Positions 51,730 through 60,812 are shown, counted from the stretch's first letter. The stretch is 64,000 nucleotides of DNA from Nonomuraea basaltis (GCF_005893125.1 NZ_VCJS01000030.1:24473-88472), one strand, 5' to 3'. A program made the numbers and translations. The notes: generated from the letters alone by a model not told the origin.

Positions 51730-52979
51730 GCGGCCGCCCGGCGGCGCAGCACGGCGGGAGCCGTCTCCTTCAGCGCGAAGCACAGCGCCACCACGACCAG
51801 CGCGCCACCTGCGGCGATGAACATCGCGGCCTGCAGCCCCCACTGGTCGGACGCCCAGCCCGCGACCATCGGCCCGAGAAAGCCTCCGGCCAGCTCGCCC
51901 ACACCCATGATCACGCCGAGCGCCGTGGCCAGCGCGCCGCGCGGCACCGTCTCGGCCGGGATCGTGGCCATGAACAGCGTGAAGCAGCCGAGCCCGGTGT
52001 AGGTGACCACCATGATCGCGCCGAGCAGCACGGGGCTCTCGACGTAGACCACGGCGAGCGGGCAGCACACCGCGAGTACCGTGAACCCGATCAGCGCCGG
52101 TTTGCGACCGATCCGGTCGGAGATGGCCGGGGTCGCGAATCCCCACAGCACCCACGCCACCCCCAGACAGGTCATGACGCCACTCATCGTGCCGGGACTG
52201 AAGCCCTTGACCGAGGTCAGATACGTCGGGGTGAAGGTGATGATGGTGACGAACCAGGTGAGGTAGCAGCAGGCGATGAGCATGCACACGACGATGTTGC
52301 GCAGCTTGAGCACCTCGCCCAGCGGCACCTTGACCGCTGCTGCCTTTTCCTGGGGCGCCGTGGCCGGCGTTCGCGGAGACCGCTCGCGCACGAACTTCCA
52401 GATGAGCGCGGCCATGACCAGCCCAGGGATGATCGTGACGTAGAAGGCGACGCGCCAGTCGTAGGTCTCCGCGATCCACACCACGACCAGCGGCGCCAGG
52501 ATGCCGCCGAGCAGTCCTGCCGACGAGCCCTGCAGCAGGCCCATGTTGAGGCCCCGGCGGCTCTCCCGGGACGCCTCGACCATCAGAGACTGCGCCATCG
52601 GCAGCACCGCGCCCTCGGCCGTGCCCATCAGCGCCCGCGCCACGAGCAGCCCGGCGAATCCGCCCATGAGCCCGGACGAGGCGGAGAACAGCGAGAACAG
52701 CACCACGGTCACGATCAGAATCGGCTTGCGCCGGCCGAGCGCGTCGGACAGGCGGCCGGCGAACATGCCGGCCAGTGCCCAGGTGAGCGCGAGCACGCCG
52801 GACAGGGTTCCGAGTTCGGCGTTGGACAGGCCGAAGTCTTTGTTCATGTACGGCGCCAGGAACGACAGCGCCTGACGGTCGAAGAAGACGAACCCGAAGG
52901 ACAGGAAGAGGATGACGAGCAGGCGGATCTCGTACCGGTCGGCCGCGCGGGCGTCCGGCGCTGCAGTGGTGTCAGTCAT
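51726..52979 (-). CDS. MFS transporter, anion:cation symporter-like
   Basis: The 417-residue protein has twelve helices. Helix 1 reads ILFLSFGFVFFDRQALSFLA, where the conserved F-x-D-R is typical of aromatic-acid and organic-anion symporters. Motif A is GRLSDALGRRKPIL and a repeat ISDRIGRKPAL appears in the second half. It probably imports the aromatic substrate of this operon with protons. It is coupled to the downstream zinc dehydrogenase gene and lies 33 bases after the cupin dioxygenase gene. Confidence 0.9.
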   Translation of the reverse strand: MTDTTAAPDARAADRYEIRLLVILFLSFGFVFFDRQALSFLAPYMNKDFGLSNAELGTLSGVLALTWALAGMFAGRLSDALGRRKPILIVTVVLFSLFSASSGLMGGFAGLLVARALMGTAEGAVLPMAQSLMVEASRESRRGLNMGLLQGSSAGLLGGILAPLVVVWIAETYDWRVAFYVTIIPGLVMAALIWKFVRERSPRTPATAPQEKAAAVKVPLGEVLKLRNIVVCMLIACCYLTWFVTIITFTPTYLTSVKGFSPGTMSGVMTCLGVAWVLWGFATPAISDRIGRKPALIGFTVLAVCCPLAVVYVESPVLLGAIMVVTYTGLGCFTLFMATIPAETVPRGALATALGVIMGVGELAGGFLGPMVAGWASDQWGLQAAMFIAAGGALVVVALCFALKETAPAVLRRRAAA

Positions 52980-53012
52980 GACGGTCTCACTTCAAGGGGG
53001 GTGCGCCGCGGC

Positions 53013-53546
53013 TCAGCGGAACAGGGAGTTGACGTAGTCGGCGCCGATCCCGACCTTCTCGTAGTGCTCGCGGCACATCTTGATGTAGTCGTGCACGTCG
53101 AAGAAGCCGTCGGGGTCGCCGCGCTCGTCCAGCCAGATGAGCGGGCCCTTGACGATGAAGAACGTCTTCATCGGCTCGTCGCTGTCGTAGGCGATCAGTG
53201 TGTGCCCCTCGCCCGGGGCCTCGTAGACGAAGTCGCCCGCGGTCGCCGTCCAGGGCCGCTCCAGGTAGCCCCACTTGCCGGAGATCGTGTACGCGAACAC
53301 CTCGTGCGGGTGGTAATGCCGGTTGACCAGGCCCGCCTCCTTGGCCCGCAGGATGTCGGCCCAGCTGTTGTCCTTGACGTTGATCCACAACGGTCGGGAG
53401 CCGACGGTCTCGGTGAACGGCACGTAGTAGCGGTCGTCGTCCGTGGCCACCTTGGACAGGTAGACCTCGGGCAGAGCGTCGGGGCGGAAGGAGTTCTCGA
53501 TCGGCTTGAGATCCTTCCAGAACTCTCCGGTAGGCATGTCGGGCAT
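53013..53546 (-). CDS. cupin dioxygenase, 2,4'-dihydroxyacetophenone dioxygenase-like
   Basis: The 177-residue single-domain cupin has the metal motif LVNRHYHPHEVFAYTISGKW (His77, His79) with a third ligand in GEGHTLIAY (His115). The length and the HYHPHEVFAYT segment match 2,4'-dihydroxyacetophenone dioxygenase, which cleaves the aryl-ketone side chain to 4-hydroxybenzoate and formate using Fe(II) and O2. It leads an operon with a permease, two dehydrogenases and an AraC regulator. AAAGGGG lies upstream of the ATG. True substrate may be a related alpha-hydroxyketone. Confidence 0.82.
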   Translation of the reverse strand: MPDMPTGEFWKDLKPIENSFRPDALPEVYLSKVATDDDRYYVPFTETVGSRPLWINVKDNSWADILRAKEAGLVNRHYHPHEVFAYTISGKWGYLERPWTATAGDFVYEAPGEGHTLIAYDSDEPMKTFFIVKGPLIWLDERGDPDGFFDVHDYIKMCREHYEKVGIGADYVNSLFR

Positions 53547-53746
53547 GTGAATGGCCCCTTTCGTCGCTTGTTTCCCGGAAGTGAATCCTGGAGGGGCCAG
53601 TGCCGTCTTTCCCGTGGAAGACCTGGCCGCTTGCAGATTCCGGACATCCGCCGGCGGCGGGCACGATTAGGCTCGCGCCCGCCCGGCACGGTCGCGACGT
53701 TCGGGTAGGCCGGCATCGAGGTCCTTCACGCAGGCCAACGCGACTG

Positions 53747-53766
53747 CTGACCACCGGTGGTCAGCT
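53747..53766. promoter_or_regulatory. 20-bp perfect palindrome
   Basis: GCTGACCACC/GGTGGTCAGC has no spacer and no mismatch. It sits about 200 bases upstream of the cupin start on the minus strand. It is a possible operator of the cupin operon, although AraC proteins usually bind direct repeats. Confidence 0.45.
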
Positions 53767-53890
53767 GGTCGAGCTCCGGGCGCACCTCTCCCAGCCCTCG
53801 TGCCACGCGCAGCACGTGCGGTTCTCCACGCCGGATGCCGCGATCGTCATCCGGACACTGATCACCCGGCACGGTTCACATGGTTGCCTA

Positions 53891-53921
53891 TTTCGGGGAG
53901 GCCCCGTGAGCCTCCCCGAAA
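53891..53921 (-). terminator. terminator of the two-component/ABC transporter unit
   Basis: TTTCGGGGAGGC and GCCTCCCCGAAA form a perfect 12-bp stem on a seven-base loop, nine bases beyond the stop of the permease gene at 53931. Confidence 0.8.
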
Positions 53922-53930
53922 CAACGCCCG

Positions 53931-55157
53931 TCAGGTCGCCGCCAAGGCCTCCGTGGGTGCCAGGCGGGCCGCGCGGATCGCCGGGTACAGGCCCGCGATC
54001 GCACCGATCACCACCGTCGCGCCGACGCCGCCCGCGAGGACCCACAGCGGCACGACCGTGGGCCACTTCTGCGTCGTGGCGTACATTCCGGTCACCAGAT
54101 AGCCGAGCAGCGCACCGAACGCGCCGCCGAGCAGCGACAGGAGCATCGACTCCGCGACGAACTGCGTACGGACCTGACCCTTTGTGGCGCCCTGCGATCT
54201 GCGCAGGCCGATCTCCGAGCGTCTTTCCAGCACCGAGATCACCATCGTGTTGGCGACGCCGATCCCGCCCACGAGCAGCGCGACCGCGCCCAACCCGAGC
54301 AGCAAAGCGGTAAATGTCGCGTTCGCGGCCCGGCGCGCGGCCAGCGCGTCGGACGGCTTCGACACCTGCACCTCGCCCGGCGCCGACGGGTTGGCCGTGG
54401 GCGCGAGCACCGCACGCACCGCCTCCACCTGCGACTCCACCGAACGCGTGTAGACCGTCGTCGGATGCCCGTCAAAGCCCAGGTACGCCGTGGCCGCCGG
54501 CCACCCCATGAGCACCGCCGAGTCGAGCTCCGGCGCGAGCAGCACCTTCTGCAACACCCCGACCACGACCCACCACCGGCCGCCGATGTAGACGGCGGGC
54601 ACGTTCCCGAGCCGCTCGGCCGCCGTCGCGCCGAGCACCACCGCCGGATACCGGTCGGTCGCCGCGTTGAGCCAGGCACCGTGGTGGAGCGTGCCGCTGA
54701 CCGTCTTGAGCAGGTCGAGCTTGGCCGCGAGCACGGACAGGCCGCCGGACTGCGCCGCCGGGATCCGGTCGTTGCGATAGGTGTAGGTGTCACTGAGCAC
54801 GCCGGTCGCGGTGGCCGACTGCACTGGGCCGATCCGCTTGATCATCGCGACCGACTCGTCGGGCAGCGTGGCCTGCTTGCCGAGCATCGTGTTGCCGGGC
54901 GACACGGTCAGCATGTTGGTGCCGAGCTTCGCGAGTTCCTGGTCGAGGTCGGCGCGGCTGGAGGCGGAGATGCCGACCACCGCGGTCATCGCGGCGATGC
55001 CGATCGCGATGCCCAGCGCCGACAGCACGGCGCGCAGCGGACGCGAGCGCAGGCCGTATCCGCCGAGCCGGGCCAGGTCCGACGGGCGCAGCCGGGCAGG
55101 CCGCAGCGAGCCTTGGGTCCGATTGTGGGTGGTGGGCGAGGCGGTTGGAGCGGACAT
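53931..55157 (-). CDS. ABC transporter permease, FtsX/MacB type
   Basis: The 408-residue protein has one N-terminal helix (PLRAVLSALGIAIGIAAMTAVVG), a large extracytoplasmic MacB-like core (about residues 60-270) and three C-terminal helices (LLLGLGAVALLVGGIGVANTM, MLLSLLGGAFGALLGYLVTG, GATVVIGAIAGLYPAIRAAR). The loop RRSEIGLRRSQGATKGQVRTQ is the FtsX coupling signature. It works mechanically with the ATPase whose gene ends one base upstream and with the membrane-fusion adaptor. Such trios export peptides, lipids or antimicrobials. Confidence 0.92.
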   Translation of the reverse strand: MSAPTASPTTHNRTQGSLRPARLRPSDLARLGGYGLRSRPLRAVLSALGIAIGIAAMTAVVGISASSRADLDQELAKLGTNMLTVSPGNTMLGKQATLPDESVAMIKRIGPVQSATATGVLSDTYTYRNDRIPAAQSGGLSVLAAKLDLLKTVSGTLHHGAWLNAATDRYPAVVLGATAAERLGNVPAVYIGGRWWVVVGVLQKVLLAPELDSAVLMGWPAATAYLGFDGHPTTVYTRSVESQVEAVRAVLAPTANPSAPGEVQVSKPSDALAARRAANATFTALLLGLGAVALLVGGIGVANTMVISVLERRSEIGLRRSQGATKGQVRTQFVAESMLLSLLGGAFGALLGYLVTGMYATTQKWPTVVPLWVLAGGVGATVVIGAIAGLYPAIRAARLAPTEALAAT

Positions 55158-55158
55158 C

Positions 55159-55863
55159 TCAGACCACCTGCCCGTCGCGCATCGGCACCTGCCGCGGCAG
55201 GCTGTTCGCGATCTCGCGGTCGTGCGTGATGACCAGGATCGTCGTACCCGCCTCGTTCAGCTCGCGCAGCAGCTCCATCACCCCGGCGCCGGAGACCGAG
55301 TCGAGGTTTCCGGTCGGCTCGTCCGCAAGCAGCAGCGGCGGGTCGCCCGCGACCGCGCGGGCGACGGCCACCCGCTGGCGCTCGCCGCCGGAGAGCTGGT
55401 AGGGGCGGTGGCTGAGCCGGTCGCCCAGGCCGACCCGCACCAGCGCGGCCTCGGCGCGCCGCTCCCGTTCCCGCTTGCCGACGCCGGTGTAGAGCAGACC
55501 GTCGGCGACGTTGCCCAGCGCGTCCCGCCCCGGCGCGAGGTGGAACTGCTGGAAGACGAAGCCGATGCGCCGGGCGCGCAGCGCGGAGAGCTGCCGGTCG
55601 GACAGCGACGCCACGTTGTGCCCGTCGATTCGCACGGTGCCCTGCGACGGCCGGTCCAGCGTGCCGATCATGTTCAGCATCGTGGACTTGCCCGAGCCCG
55701 ACGGCCCGACGATCGCCAGCAGCTCGCCGTAGTCGACGACCAGGTCGACCGAGCGCAGCGCGGTGACCCCGCCGGGGTAGGTCTTGGTGACACCGGCGAG
55801 CCCGATCACCGGATGGCCGACGACGGTGTCCGGGGCGGTCACGACGGTTTCGAGGGGATTCAC
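55159..55863 (-). CDS. ABC transporter ATPase, LolD/MacB type
   Basis: The 234-residue ATPase has Walker [22 protein letters not shown]-loop [20 protein letters not shown], signature [19 protein letters not shown] and Walker [15 protein letters not shown], with the H-loop in ITHDREIAN. The DEPTGNLDS form is diagnostic of the MacB/LolD/FtsE group. Its ATG overlaps the adaptor gene stop by four bases, and the permease follows one base after its end. Confidence 0.95.
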   Translation of the reverse strand: MNPLETVVTAPDTVVGHPVIGLAGVTKTYPGGVTALRSVDLVVDYGELLAIVGPSGSGKSTMLNMIGTLDRPSQGTVRIDGHNVASLSDRQLSALRARRIGFVFQQFHLAPGRDALGNVADGLLYTGVGKRERERRAEAALVRVGLGDRLSHRPYQLSGGERQRVAVARAVAGDPPLLLADEPTGNLDSVSGAGVMELLRELNEAGTTILVITHDREIANSLPRQVPMRDGQVV

Positions 55864-56912
55864 GACGGCACCACCACCTTCATGCCGGCCTGCAGCCCGT
55901 TCCCGGTGATCTCCGCCTTGCCGTCGGCGAAGAGCCCGGTCTCCACAGCCACGATCCGCGTCGTGCTTCCGTCGGCGACCTGCACCCCGTACCCGCCCTC
56001 GGCGAGCGCGAGCAGCGCAGCCACCGGAACGGCCAGCACGTTCGGCCGCTTGCCGGCGGTGAAAGCGACGGTGACGGCAGCCGCGCCCATGCTCTTGACC
56101 GCCGAGGTGAAGCGGATCGTCACCTTGATCTTGGTGGTGTCCGCTTCGCCGTTGTCGCCCTGGCTCACGACCGTGGCAACCTTGATGATCTTTCCTGGGA
56201 CGACCTTCCCGTCGGGAAGTGTGACCTGCACCGTGGCGCCCTGCTTGGCGAGCCGCCCCGAGCTCGTGTCCAGCGCGACCGTGGCCCGCGGCGAGGTGCC
56301 GGTGATCTTCTCCACGGCGGCGCCGGGCCCGACCACGGTCCCCACCTGCGTACTCAGTGAGGCCACGCGCACCGCGCCGGCGGTGTACACGATCTGGCTG
56401 GGATCCACCGTGCCGGTCTTGGTCAGATCGAGATCGTCCTGCCAGTCTTTGACCGTGGAAGCGGTCGCCCAGCTGTAGGTGCTGTCGACGGTGAAGCCGC
56501 GGTAGCCGAGCGCCCAGAGGTTCTGCTCGAACTGCTTGACATCGGCTCCCTTGACGCCCGTCGAGAGCGTGCGATAGGCGGGGAGCGCGCCATAGAGCAG
56601 GGTGACCGGGTTGTTGTCGAGGTGGAAGATCGCCTTGCCACGGGTGACCGTGGCGCCCTCCGCGGGCAGCCCGGTCACGGTGCCGTTGCCGCGCGACGAG
56701 ATCGTCGTGGTGTCGCCGTGGCCGAGCGTGCCGTCGTGGTTCTCCCGGTCGATCAGCGTCTGCTTGGTGATGTCGGCGGTAGGCACCGGCGTGTTATCGG
56801 CGGGGTTGTTGCTGCCCTCCGCCTCCGGCAGGTTGAAGACCGTGATCACGGCGGCCACGGCGGCGATCGAGAGCACACCGGCGACCACACCCGCGGTGCG
56901 TCGTGCACCCAT
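55860..56912 (-). CDS. membrane-fusion adaptor with peptidoglycan-binding-like domain
   Basis: The 350-residue protein has an N-terminal anchor ([20 protein letters not shown]). A peptidoglycan-binding-1-like repeat follows ([20 protein letters not shown] and [20 protein letters not shown]). The lipoyl and beta-barrel segments are split around it ([40 protein letters not shown]). Actinobacterial efflux adaptors of this kind bridge the MacB-like transporter to the cell wall. Its ATG shares a base with the stop of the lipoprotein gene (TGATG). Confidence 0.87.
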   Translation of the reverse strand: MGARRTAGVVAGVLSIAAVAAVITVFNLPEAEGSNNPADNTPVPTADITKQTLIDRENHDGTLGHGDTTTISSRGNGTVTGLPAEGATVTRGKAIFHLDNNPVTLLYGALPAYRTLSTGVKGADVKQFEQNLWALGYRGFTVDSTYSWATASTVKDWQDDLDLTKTGTVDPSQIVYTAGAVRVASLSTQVGTVVGPGAAVEKITGTSPRATVALDTSSGRLAKQGATVQVTLPDGKVVPGKIIKVATVVSQGDNGEADTTKIKVTIRFTSAVKSMGAAAVTVAFTAGKRPNVLAVPVAALLALAEGGYGVQVADGSTTRIVAVETGLFADGKAEITGNGLQAGMKVVVPS

Positions 56913-57439
56913 CAGGAGTTCCCACCGCTCTTCCGAGGCGGCAGGTATTTCTGGCACTCCTGCCTCGCCTTCTCGAAAGCCGGGTCGTCGGGCTCCACTC
57001 CGACAGTTTTGGGGTCGAAATGGGTGCCGCCGTTCGCGTCGGGGTCGGGATACTTCGAGAATCCGTGGTCCCGAATGCACTGCGCCATCTGCCGCAGCTT
57101 GTTGAGGTCCTCGTCGCTGATCGTGCCGTTCTGGTTCGCGCCGGGGGCGTACGCCTTGCACGCCTCCTCGGCCTTCTCGTACTTGCTCTGGTCGGTTCCG
57201 GGGGGGACGCTCACCTTCATCCCCCCGTCAGGCCCCGGGTCGGGGAACCAGGTGAGGCCCTGATCGCGCATGCACTGCGAGAATTTCAGCTCCGAGGCCT
57301 GGTCGCTTCCCGCCGCCGCGCTGGCGCTGGCCGTGGGCGCGCCGGAGTTGACGGTCGCCACCTTCGGGTCATTTTGACGGGTGCAACCCGCCGTTCCCAC
57401 GGCAAGCAGCAAAACAACCGCGGCAAGAGTTCGGCGCAT
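56912..57439 (-). CDS. lipoprotein with two copies of a Cys-Arg-Asp-His/Gly motif
   Basis: The 175-residue protein has a lipoprotein signal (MRRTLAAVVLLLAVGTAGC). A Ser/Ala-rich spacer leads to two similar units, FSQCMRDQGLTWFPDPGPDGG-like and MAQCIRDHGFSKYPDPDANGG-like, each followed by a second Cys helix (EEACKAYAP, RQECQKYLP). The two units are clearly an internal duplication, with two Cys each. GGAGA precedes the ATG at 57439; an in-frame ATG at 57481 is less well placed. Lipoproteins of this pattern commonly precede MacB-like efflux genes in actinomycetes. They may sense or bind the exported compound, but function is unknown. Confidence 0.82.
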   Translation of the reverse strand: MRRTLAAVVLLLAVGTAGCTRQNDPKVATVNSGAPTASASAAAGSDQASELKFSQCMRDQGLTWFPDPGPDGGMKVSVPPGTDQSKYEKAEEACKAYAPGANQNGTISDEDLNKLRQMAQCIRDHGFSKYPDPDANGGTHFDPKTVGVEPDDPAFEKARQECQKYLPPRKSGGNS

Positions 57440-57530
57440 CGTCGTCTCCTTCGCCGGCGGCTTATTCGTATTCGTCGACATGCGTTATGTTCTACGCTTC
57501 GACCGGTCACACGACGGGCACAGAAAACGC

Positions 57531-58751
57531 TTAGCCGCTCTTACTCAGCTTTTCTTCAGCCGGGAAAAGCACCCTGATCGCGAGGCCGCCCTCCGGCCGG
57601 GCACCCACGGTCAGGTCCGCCGAGTGGGCAGCGGAAATCGACTGGACGATGGACAGCCCGAGGCCGTGATGACCGTCGTCGTCAGCCGTCCGATCGAGCC
57701 GCTGGAACGGGCTGAGCAGCTGGTCCACCATCTCCGGTGGGACGGGCGGCCCGGTGTTGGTCACCGACAGGAAGGAGCGCGCGCCCTCCGTGCCCGTCGC
57801 CACCTCTACCCGCCCGTCCGGGACGTTGTAACTGATCGCGTTGTCGACCAGGTTGGCCACCAGACGCTCGACGAGGGCGGGGTCGCCGGTGACCCGCGCG
57901 GGCCGGATCTCCGCCGCGACGGCCAGGTCTTGTTTTCTCACCTTCGGCTCGGCGGCCCGCAGCACGTCGCCGGTCAGCCCGGACAGGTCGACGCTCTCCA
58001 GGTGGTCCAGGCCGCGCTCGCTGGTCGCCAGGACGAGCAGCGATTCGAGGAGCCGGGCCTGCTGCTCACTGACGCCCATCAGTTCCTCGAACTGCGCCCG
58101 GAACGAGTCCACCGTCGCGTCCGGGTCGATGACGGCCTCCTCCAGCAGGGCGTGTTCCAGCGTCAGCGGCGTACGCAACTCGTGCGCGGCATTGGCGACG
58201 AACCGCTTGTGCGAGTCGAGCGCCGCCTCCAACCGGCCGAGCAGCCCGTCGATGGTGTCCGCGAGGTTCTTGAGCTCGTCGCGCGGCCCGGTGACGGCCA
58301 GCCGCTCGTGCACATTTCGCGCCGAGATGAGCTGGATGGTGTCGGTCATGGTGCGCAACGGCCGCAGCACCCGCCCGGCCACCAGCCAGCCGAGCGCGAC
58401 CGCGATGACCGACATGATGGCGAGCGCCACACCCGACTGCACGAGCAGCTGATGCATGATCTCCGCTTGTCGCCGGAGGGCCTGCTCCTGGACCGCCTCG
58501 GTGATGCGCCGCGCCGCTTCGGGCAGCCGGGAGTCCGCCGGCAAGGTCTCCCCCAGGAAGATGCTGACGCTCTCCTGCCCGCCGAACGGCGTCGTGCTGA
58601 GCGTGGACATCGCGACGTTCGTCCCGCTGTGTGCGACCAGAAGATAGGTGATGGTCAGCAGAACGGCGCCGGAGAGCAGGAAGAGCACGCCGTACAGGAG
58701 GGTGAGCCGCAGCCGGACCCGCATGCCGGAGATCTGGGATGTCAGGCCCAT
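57531..58751 (-). CDS. sensor histidine kinase, HisKA/OmpR-partner class
   Basis: The 406-residue kinase has two helices (about 16-40 and 107-126) around a roughly 65-residue extracytoplasmic region and a HAMP domain (AGRVLRPLRTMTDTIQLISA). His190 lies in FVANAAHELRTPLTLEHALL. The ATPase shows NLVDNAISYN (N box), and TADDDGHHGLGLSIVQSISA is the G2 box. The regulator gene ends 20 bases upstream. The kinase presumably senses envelope stress or the compound handled by the downstream efflux genes. The start at 58751 follows AAAGGGGAA. Confidence 0.92.
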   Translation of the reverse strand: MGLTSQISGMRVRLRLTLLYGVLFLLSGAVLLTITYLLVAHSGTNVAMSTLSTTPFGGQESVSIFLGETLPADSRLPEAARRITEAVQEQALRRQAEIMHQLLVQSGVALAIMSVIAVALGWLVAGRVLRPLRTMTDTIQLISARNVHERLAVTGPRDELKNLADTIDGLLGRLEAALDSHKRFVANAAHELRTPLTLEHALLEEAVIDPDATVDSFRAQFEELMGVSEQQARLLESLLVLATSERGLDHLESVDLSGLTGDVLRAAEPKVRKQDLAVAAEIRPARVTGDPALVERLVANLVDNAISYNVPDGRVEVATGTEGARSFLSVTNTGPPVPPEMVDQLLSPFQRLDRTADDDGHHGLGLSIVQSISAAHSADLTVGARPEGGLAIRVLFPAEEKLSKSG

Positions 58752-58771
58752 GAGGATTCCCCTTTTCCAGC

Positions 58772-59425
58772 TCAGATCCGGTAGCCGGCCCGGGGAACGG
58801 TCTCGATGACGGGCGGCTCGCCGAGTTTCGACCGGAGGCGGTTCATGGTGGCCTTCACCGTCGTCGTGAACGGGTCGGTGGCCCCGTCCCACACCCGTTC
58901 CAGGAGTTCCTCGGCGGAGACCACCCGGCCCTGCGCGGCGAGCAGGTATTCGAGGACGGCCAGCTCCTTGGGGTTGAGCGCCAGCCGCGTCCCGGCCCGG
59001 GTGGCGACCCGCTGGGCCGGGTCCAGCGCCAGCTCACCGTGCACCAGGACGGGCGGCGCGGCGGGCTGAGAGCGCCGGCCGAGCGCGCGGATGCGGGCCA
59101 CCAGCTCGGGATAGGCGAACGGCTTCGGCAGGTAGTCGTCCGCGCCGATGGTGAGGCCCTGCACCCGGTCGGCGATGGTGCCGGCCGCGGTCAGCATGAG
59201 CACCCGGGTGCGTCGCGGCTCCCGCATCAGCCGGCGGCACACCTCGTCGCCGGGCACGCCCGGCAGGTCCCGGTCGAGGACGACCACGTCGTAGTCGACC
59301 TCGACGGTGCGGTCGAGCGCCGCCGTCCCGTCGTACGCCACGTCGACCGCCATGCCCTCGCGCCGCAGAACCCGCGCCACCGAATCGGCGAGCCGGGCGT
59401 GATCCTCAACCACCAGGACCCTCAT
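58772..59425 (-). CDS. response regulator, OmpR/PhoB family
   Basis: The 217-residue protein has a receiver domain (MRVLVVEDHARLADSVARVL, phospho-acceptor Asp51 in VVVLDRDLPG, Lys in YLPKPFAY). A winged-helix C-terminus follows (LALNPKELAVLEYLLAAQGR, TVKATMNRLRSKLGEPPVIE, closing AGYRI). It is the first gene of a six-gene stretch that continues with the kinase, lipoprotein, adaptor, ATPase and permease genes. It probably activates the promoter in the 91-base gap before the lipoprotein gene. Confidence 0.94.
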   Translation of the reverse strand: MRVLVVEDHARLADSVARVLRREGMAVDVAYDGTAALDRTVEVDYDVVVLDRDLPGVPGDEVCRRLMREPRRTRVLMLTAAGTIADRVQGLTIGADDYLPKPFAYPELVARIRALGRRSQPAAPPVLVHGELALDPAQRVATRAGTRLALNPKELAVLEYLLAAQGRVVSAEELLERVWDGATDPFTTTVKATMNRLRSKLGEPPVIETVPRAGYRI

Positions 59426-59599
59426 CCGCCTCTCTCCCGCCCCCGTGTCCGCCTCCGATCCGGAACGCCAGCGTACGGGTGAGACGGTCACATCGCTGTC
59501 ACAGCGGCCCCGGCCAGGAGTGCCCTGGATGAAGGGGAAATGGGCGGGTTGTGACGATGCCGTTGGAGCCATCATGGGCGGGATCATCGTGGGCAGGGT

Positions 59600-59817
59600 G
59601 GTCGTCCAGCAAGGCCAGCCCGACCACGGCTTCGTGGTTGTCCTCGCCGCATGCTTCGGTCAACCGGGCCCGCGGTGAACAGCCCGGTGTCCGGCTCGAC
59701 CGCCACGTGTCCTTTGAACCCGTCCTGACGGCGGTGGACGGTTTTGCGCACGTGCCGGGCCTGCGGATCAACGACGCTGATCACCCGGTGGGGAGCGACC
59801 CGGCGGCGGTACGGCAA
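59600..59817 (-). pseudogene. IS1182-family transposase fragment
   Basis: On the minus strand RVAPHRVISVVDPQARHVRK and TVHRRQDGFKGHVAVEPDTG match the IS1182 DDE domain. At about 59664 the frame shifts and continues LTEACGEDNHEAVVGLALLD. Both ends are missing. The neighbouring bases 59426-59599 and 59818-59913 show nothing recognisable. Confidence 0.7.
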
Positions 59818-59913
59818 GGCCGTCCGAAACTACAGCTCTACCCCCATCGGGCGCCTTCTTCGACCGGGTGCTTGGCATGCCCCTCCACGGGTTCGCCGAA
59901 GCCTTGCCGCGGT

Positions 59914-60201
59914 TCAGCCCTTGACGCCTATGCCCTTCGGGGAGACATACAGCCAGTACTTCTTGCTGAAGGTGGTGGTGCTGTTGTACCTGCACTTGTA
60001 GCCGGAGTACAGGGAGTTCTTCTTCCTCACTGCGGTCTTCCCCGCAGAGGCACAGGTCGAGTAATACGAGTACACGCCGTGGAGCCGCCACTCGGTCGCC
60101 GTTGCCGCGCTGGCCGTGCTCGCCATAACCCCGCCTGCCATTGTGGCGGCGAGCCCGACAGTCGCGACGCAAAGTCCTATGCCGCGGAACATATCACTCA
60201 T
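59914..60201 (-). CDS. small secreted protein, unknown function
   Basis: The protein of up to 95 residues has a signal peptide (GIGLCVATVGLAATMAGGVMAS, cleavage near ASA). The mature part of about 60 residues carries two Cys (YYSTCASAGK and GYKCRYN) and many Tyr, Lys and Ser. The two Cys probably form one disulphide. GGGGAG abuts the first ATG, so the ATG three codons later may be the true start. It lies inside a region of decayed genes but is itself intact. I do not recognise the family. Confidence 0.65.
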   Translation of the reverse strand: MSDMFRGIGLCVATVGLAATMAGGVMASTASAATATEWRLHGVYSYYSTCASAGKTAVRKKNSLYSGYKCRYNSTTTFSKKYWLYVSPKGIGVKG

Positions 60202-60472
60202 CTCCCCAAGTCAGTTCTGTCTCAGATGAGCTCAAGCTAACCAAGCGCGGTATGCCGGGAGTATGTCGCGGCCATAGCGGCTTTCTTGCGGCGGTGGGAC
60301 AGCCCGCACATCCGCTCCGACAACCCCGACGCCCGCGACCGAGTGCCGTGGTACGACTCCACCCCCGGCTTTGCCCCTTCCTGCCGAGGCCGCAAGATCC
60401 CGGTCGGCGCGATCGTGCGCGTTCTTGCCCGGCAACACGATCGTGTCCACCAGAGCGGCTACCAGGACGGAT
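60202..60472. other. region with no recognisable gene
   Basis: Frames are open on both strands but none resembles a family I know. It lies between a small secreted-protein gene and a TetR remnant and is probably more decayed DNA. Confidence 0.4.
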
Positions 60473-60628
60473 ATGCCCTCACCGCTTGACCCGATCTACC
60501 TGCGCCTGCTCATCACCGCCGATCCGGTCGACGAGGCGACCGCAGATCAGGCTGTGCGCGTCACGCTCGCCGCCGCACACGCCGGGGTCCTGCGGCTGGC
60601 GCGCGATGGCGAGCCGGCTACCGGATGA
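60473..60628 (+). pseudogene. C-terminal fragment of a TetR regulator gene
   Basis: The frame PSPLDPIYLRLLITADPVDE continuing ATADQAVRVTLAAAHAGV matches the final two helices of TetR proteins of the type ending P-x-Y-x-R-L-L-x-x-x-x-P-x-x-x-x-x-A. No DNA-binding part precedes it. Confidence 0.5.
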
Positions 60629-60812
60629 GGACCCTGGGGCAGCAGTGCGCTGAGCTCTTCGCACGCCGTGTTGTCGCCGCCGGCCAGCACGACGGACAGC
60701 CGTTCGAGCCCGCCAGCAGGGTGTTGATCCCGATCTCGCCGTGCGAACTGTCATTGATGCGGACGTCGAGGATGGTGTCGGCCATGGTGCGGGCCGGCAT
60801 GCTCCAACTCAT
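60625..60812 (-). pseudogene. M55 D-aminopeptidase (DppA-like) gene fragment
   Basis: On the minus strand MADTILDVRINDSSHGEIGI and NTLLAGSNG are followed, after a frame change near 60698, by LSVVLAGGDNTACEELSALL. This order, V-R-I-N-x-x-x-x-G-E-I-G-x-N then V-x-L-x-x-G-D-x-x-x-C-E-E, is the central part of M55 zinc D-aminopeptidases. Both ends are lost. A TetR fragment ends on the other strand where it stops. Confidence 0.6.

Larger units (their letters stand above)
53547..53930. other. regulatory gap upstream of the cupin operon
   Basis: No coding frame looks real. The part next to the cupin gene should hold the operon promoter. A 20-bp palindrome lies at 53747-53766 and a terminator at 53891-53921. 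Confidence 0.5.

Noticed and set aside
60286..60489. 67-codon plus-strand frame in the decayed region
   Set aside because: No family resemblance, no ribosome-binding site, and surrounded by gene fragments. It is probably part of the decay.
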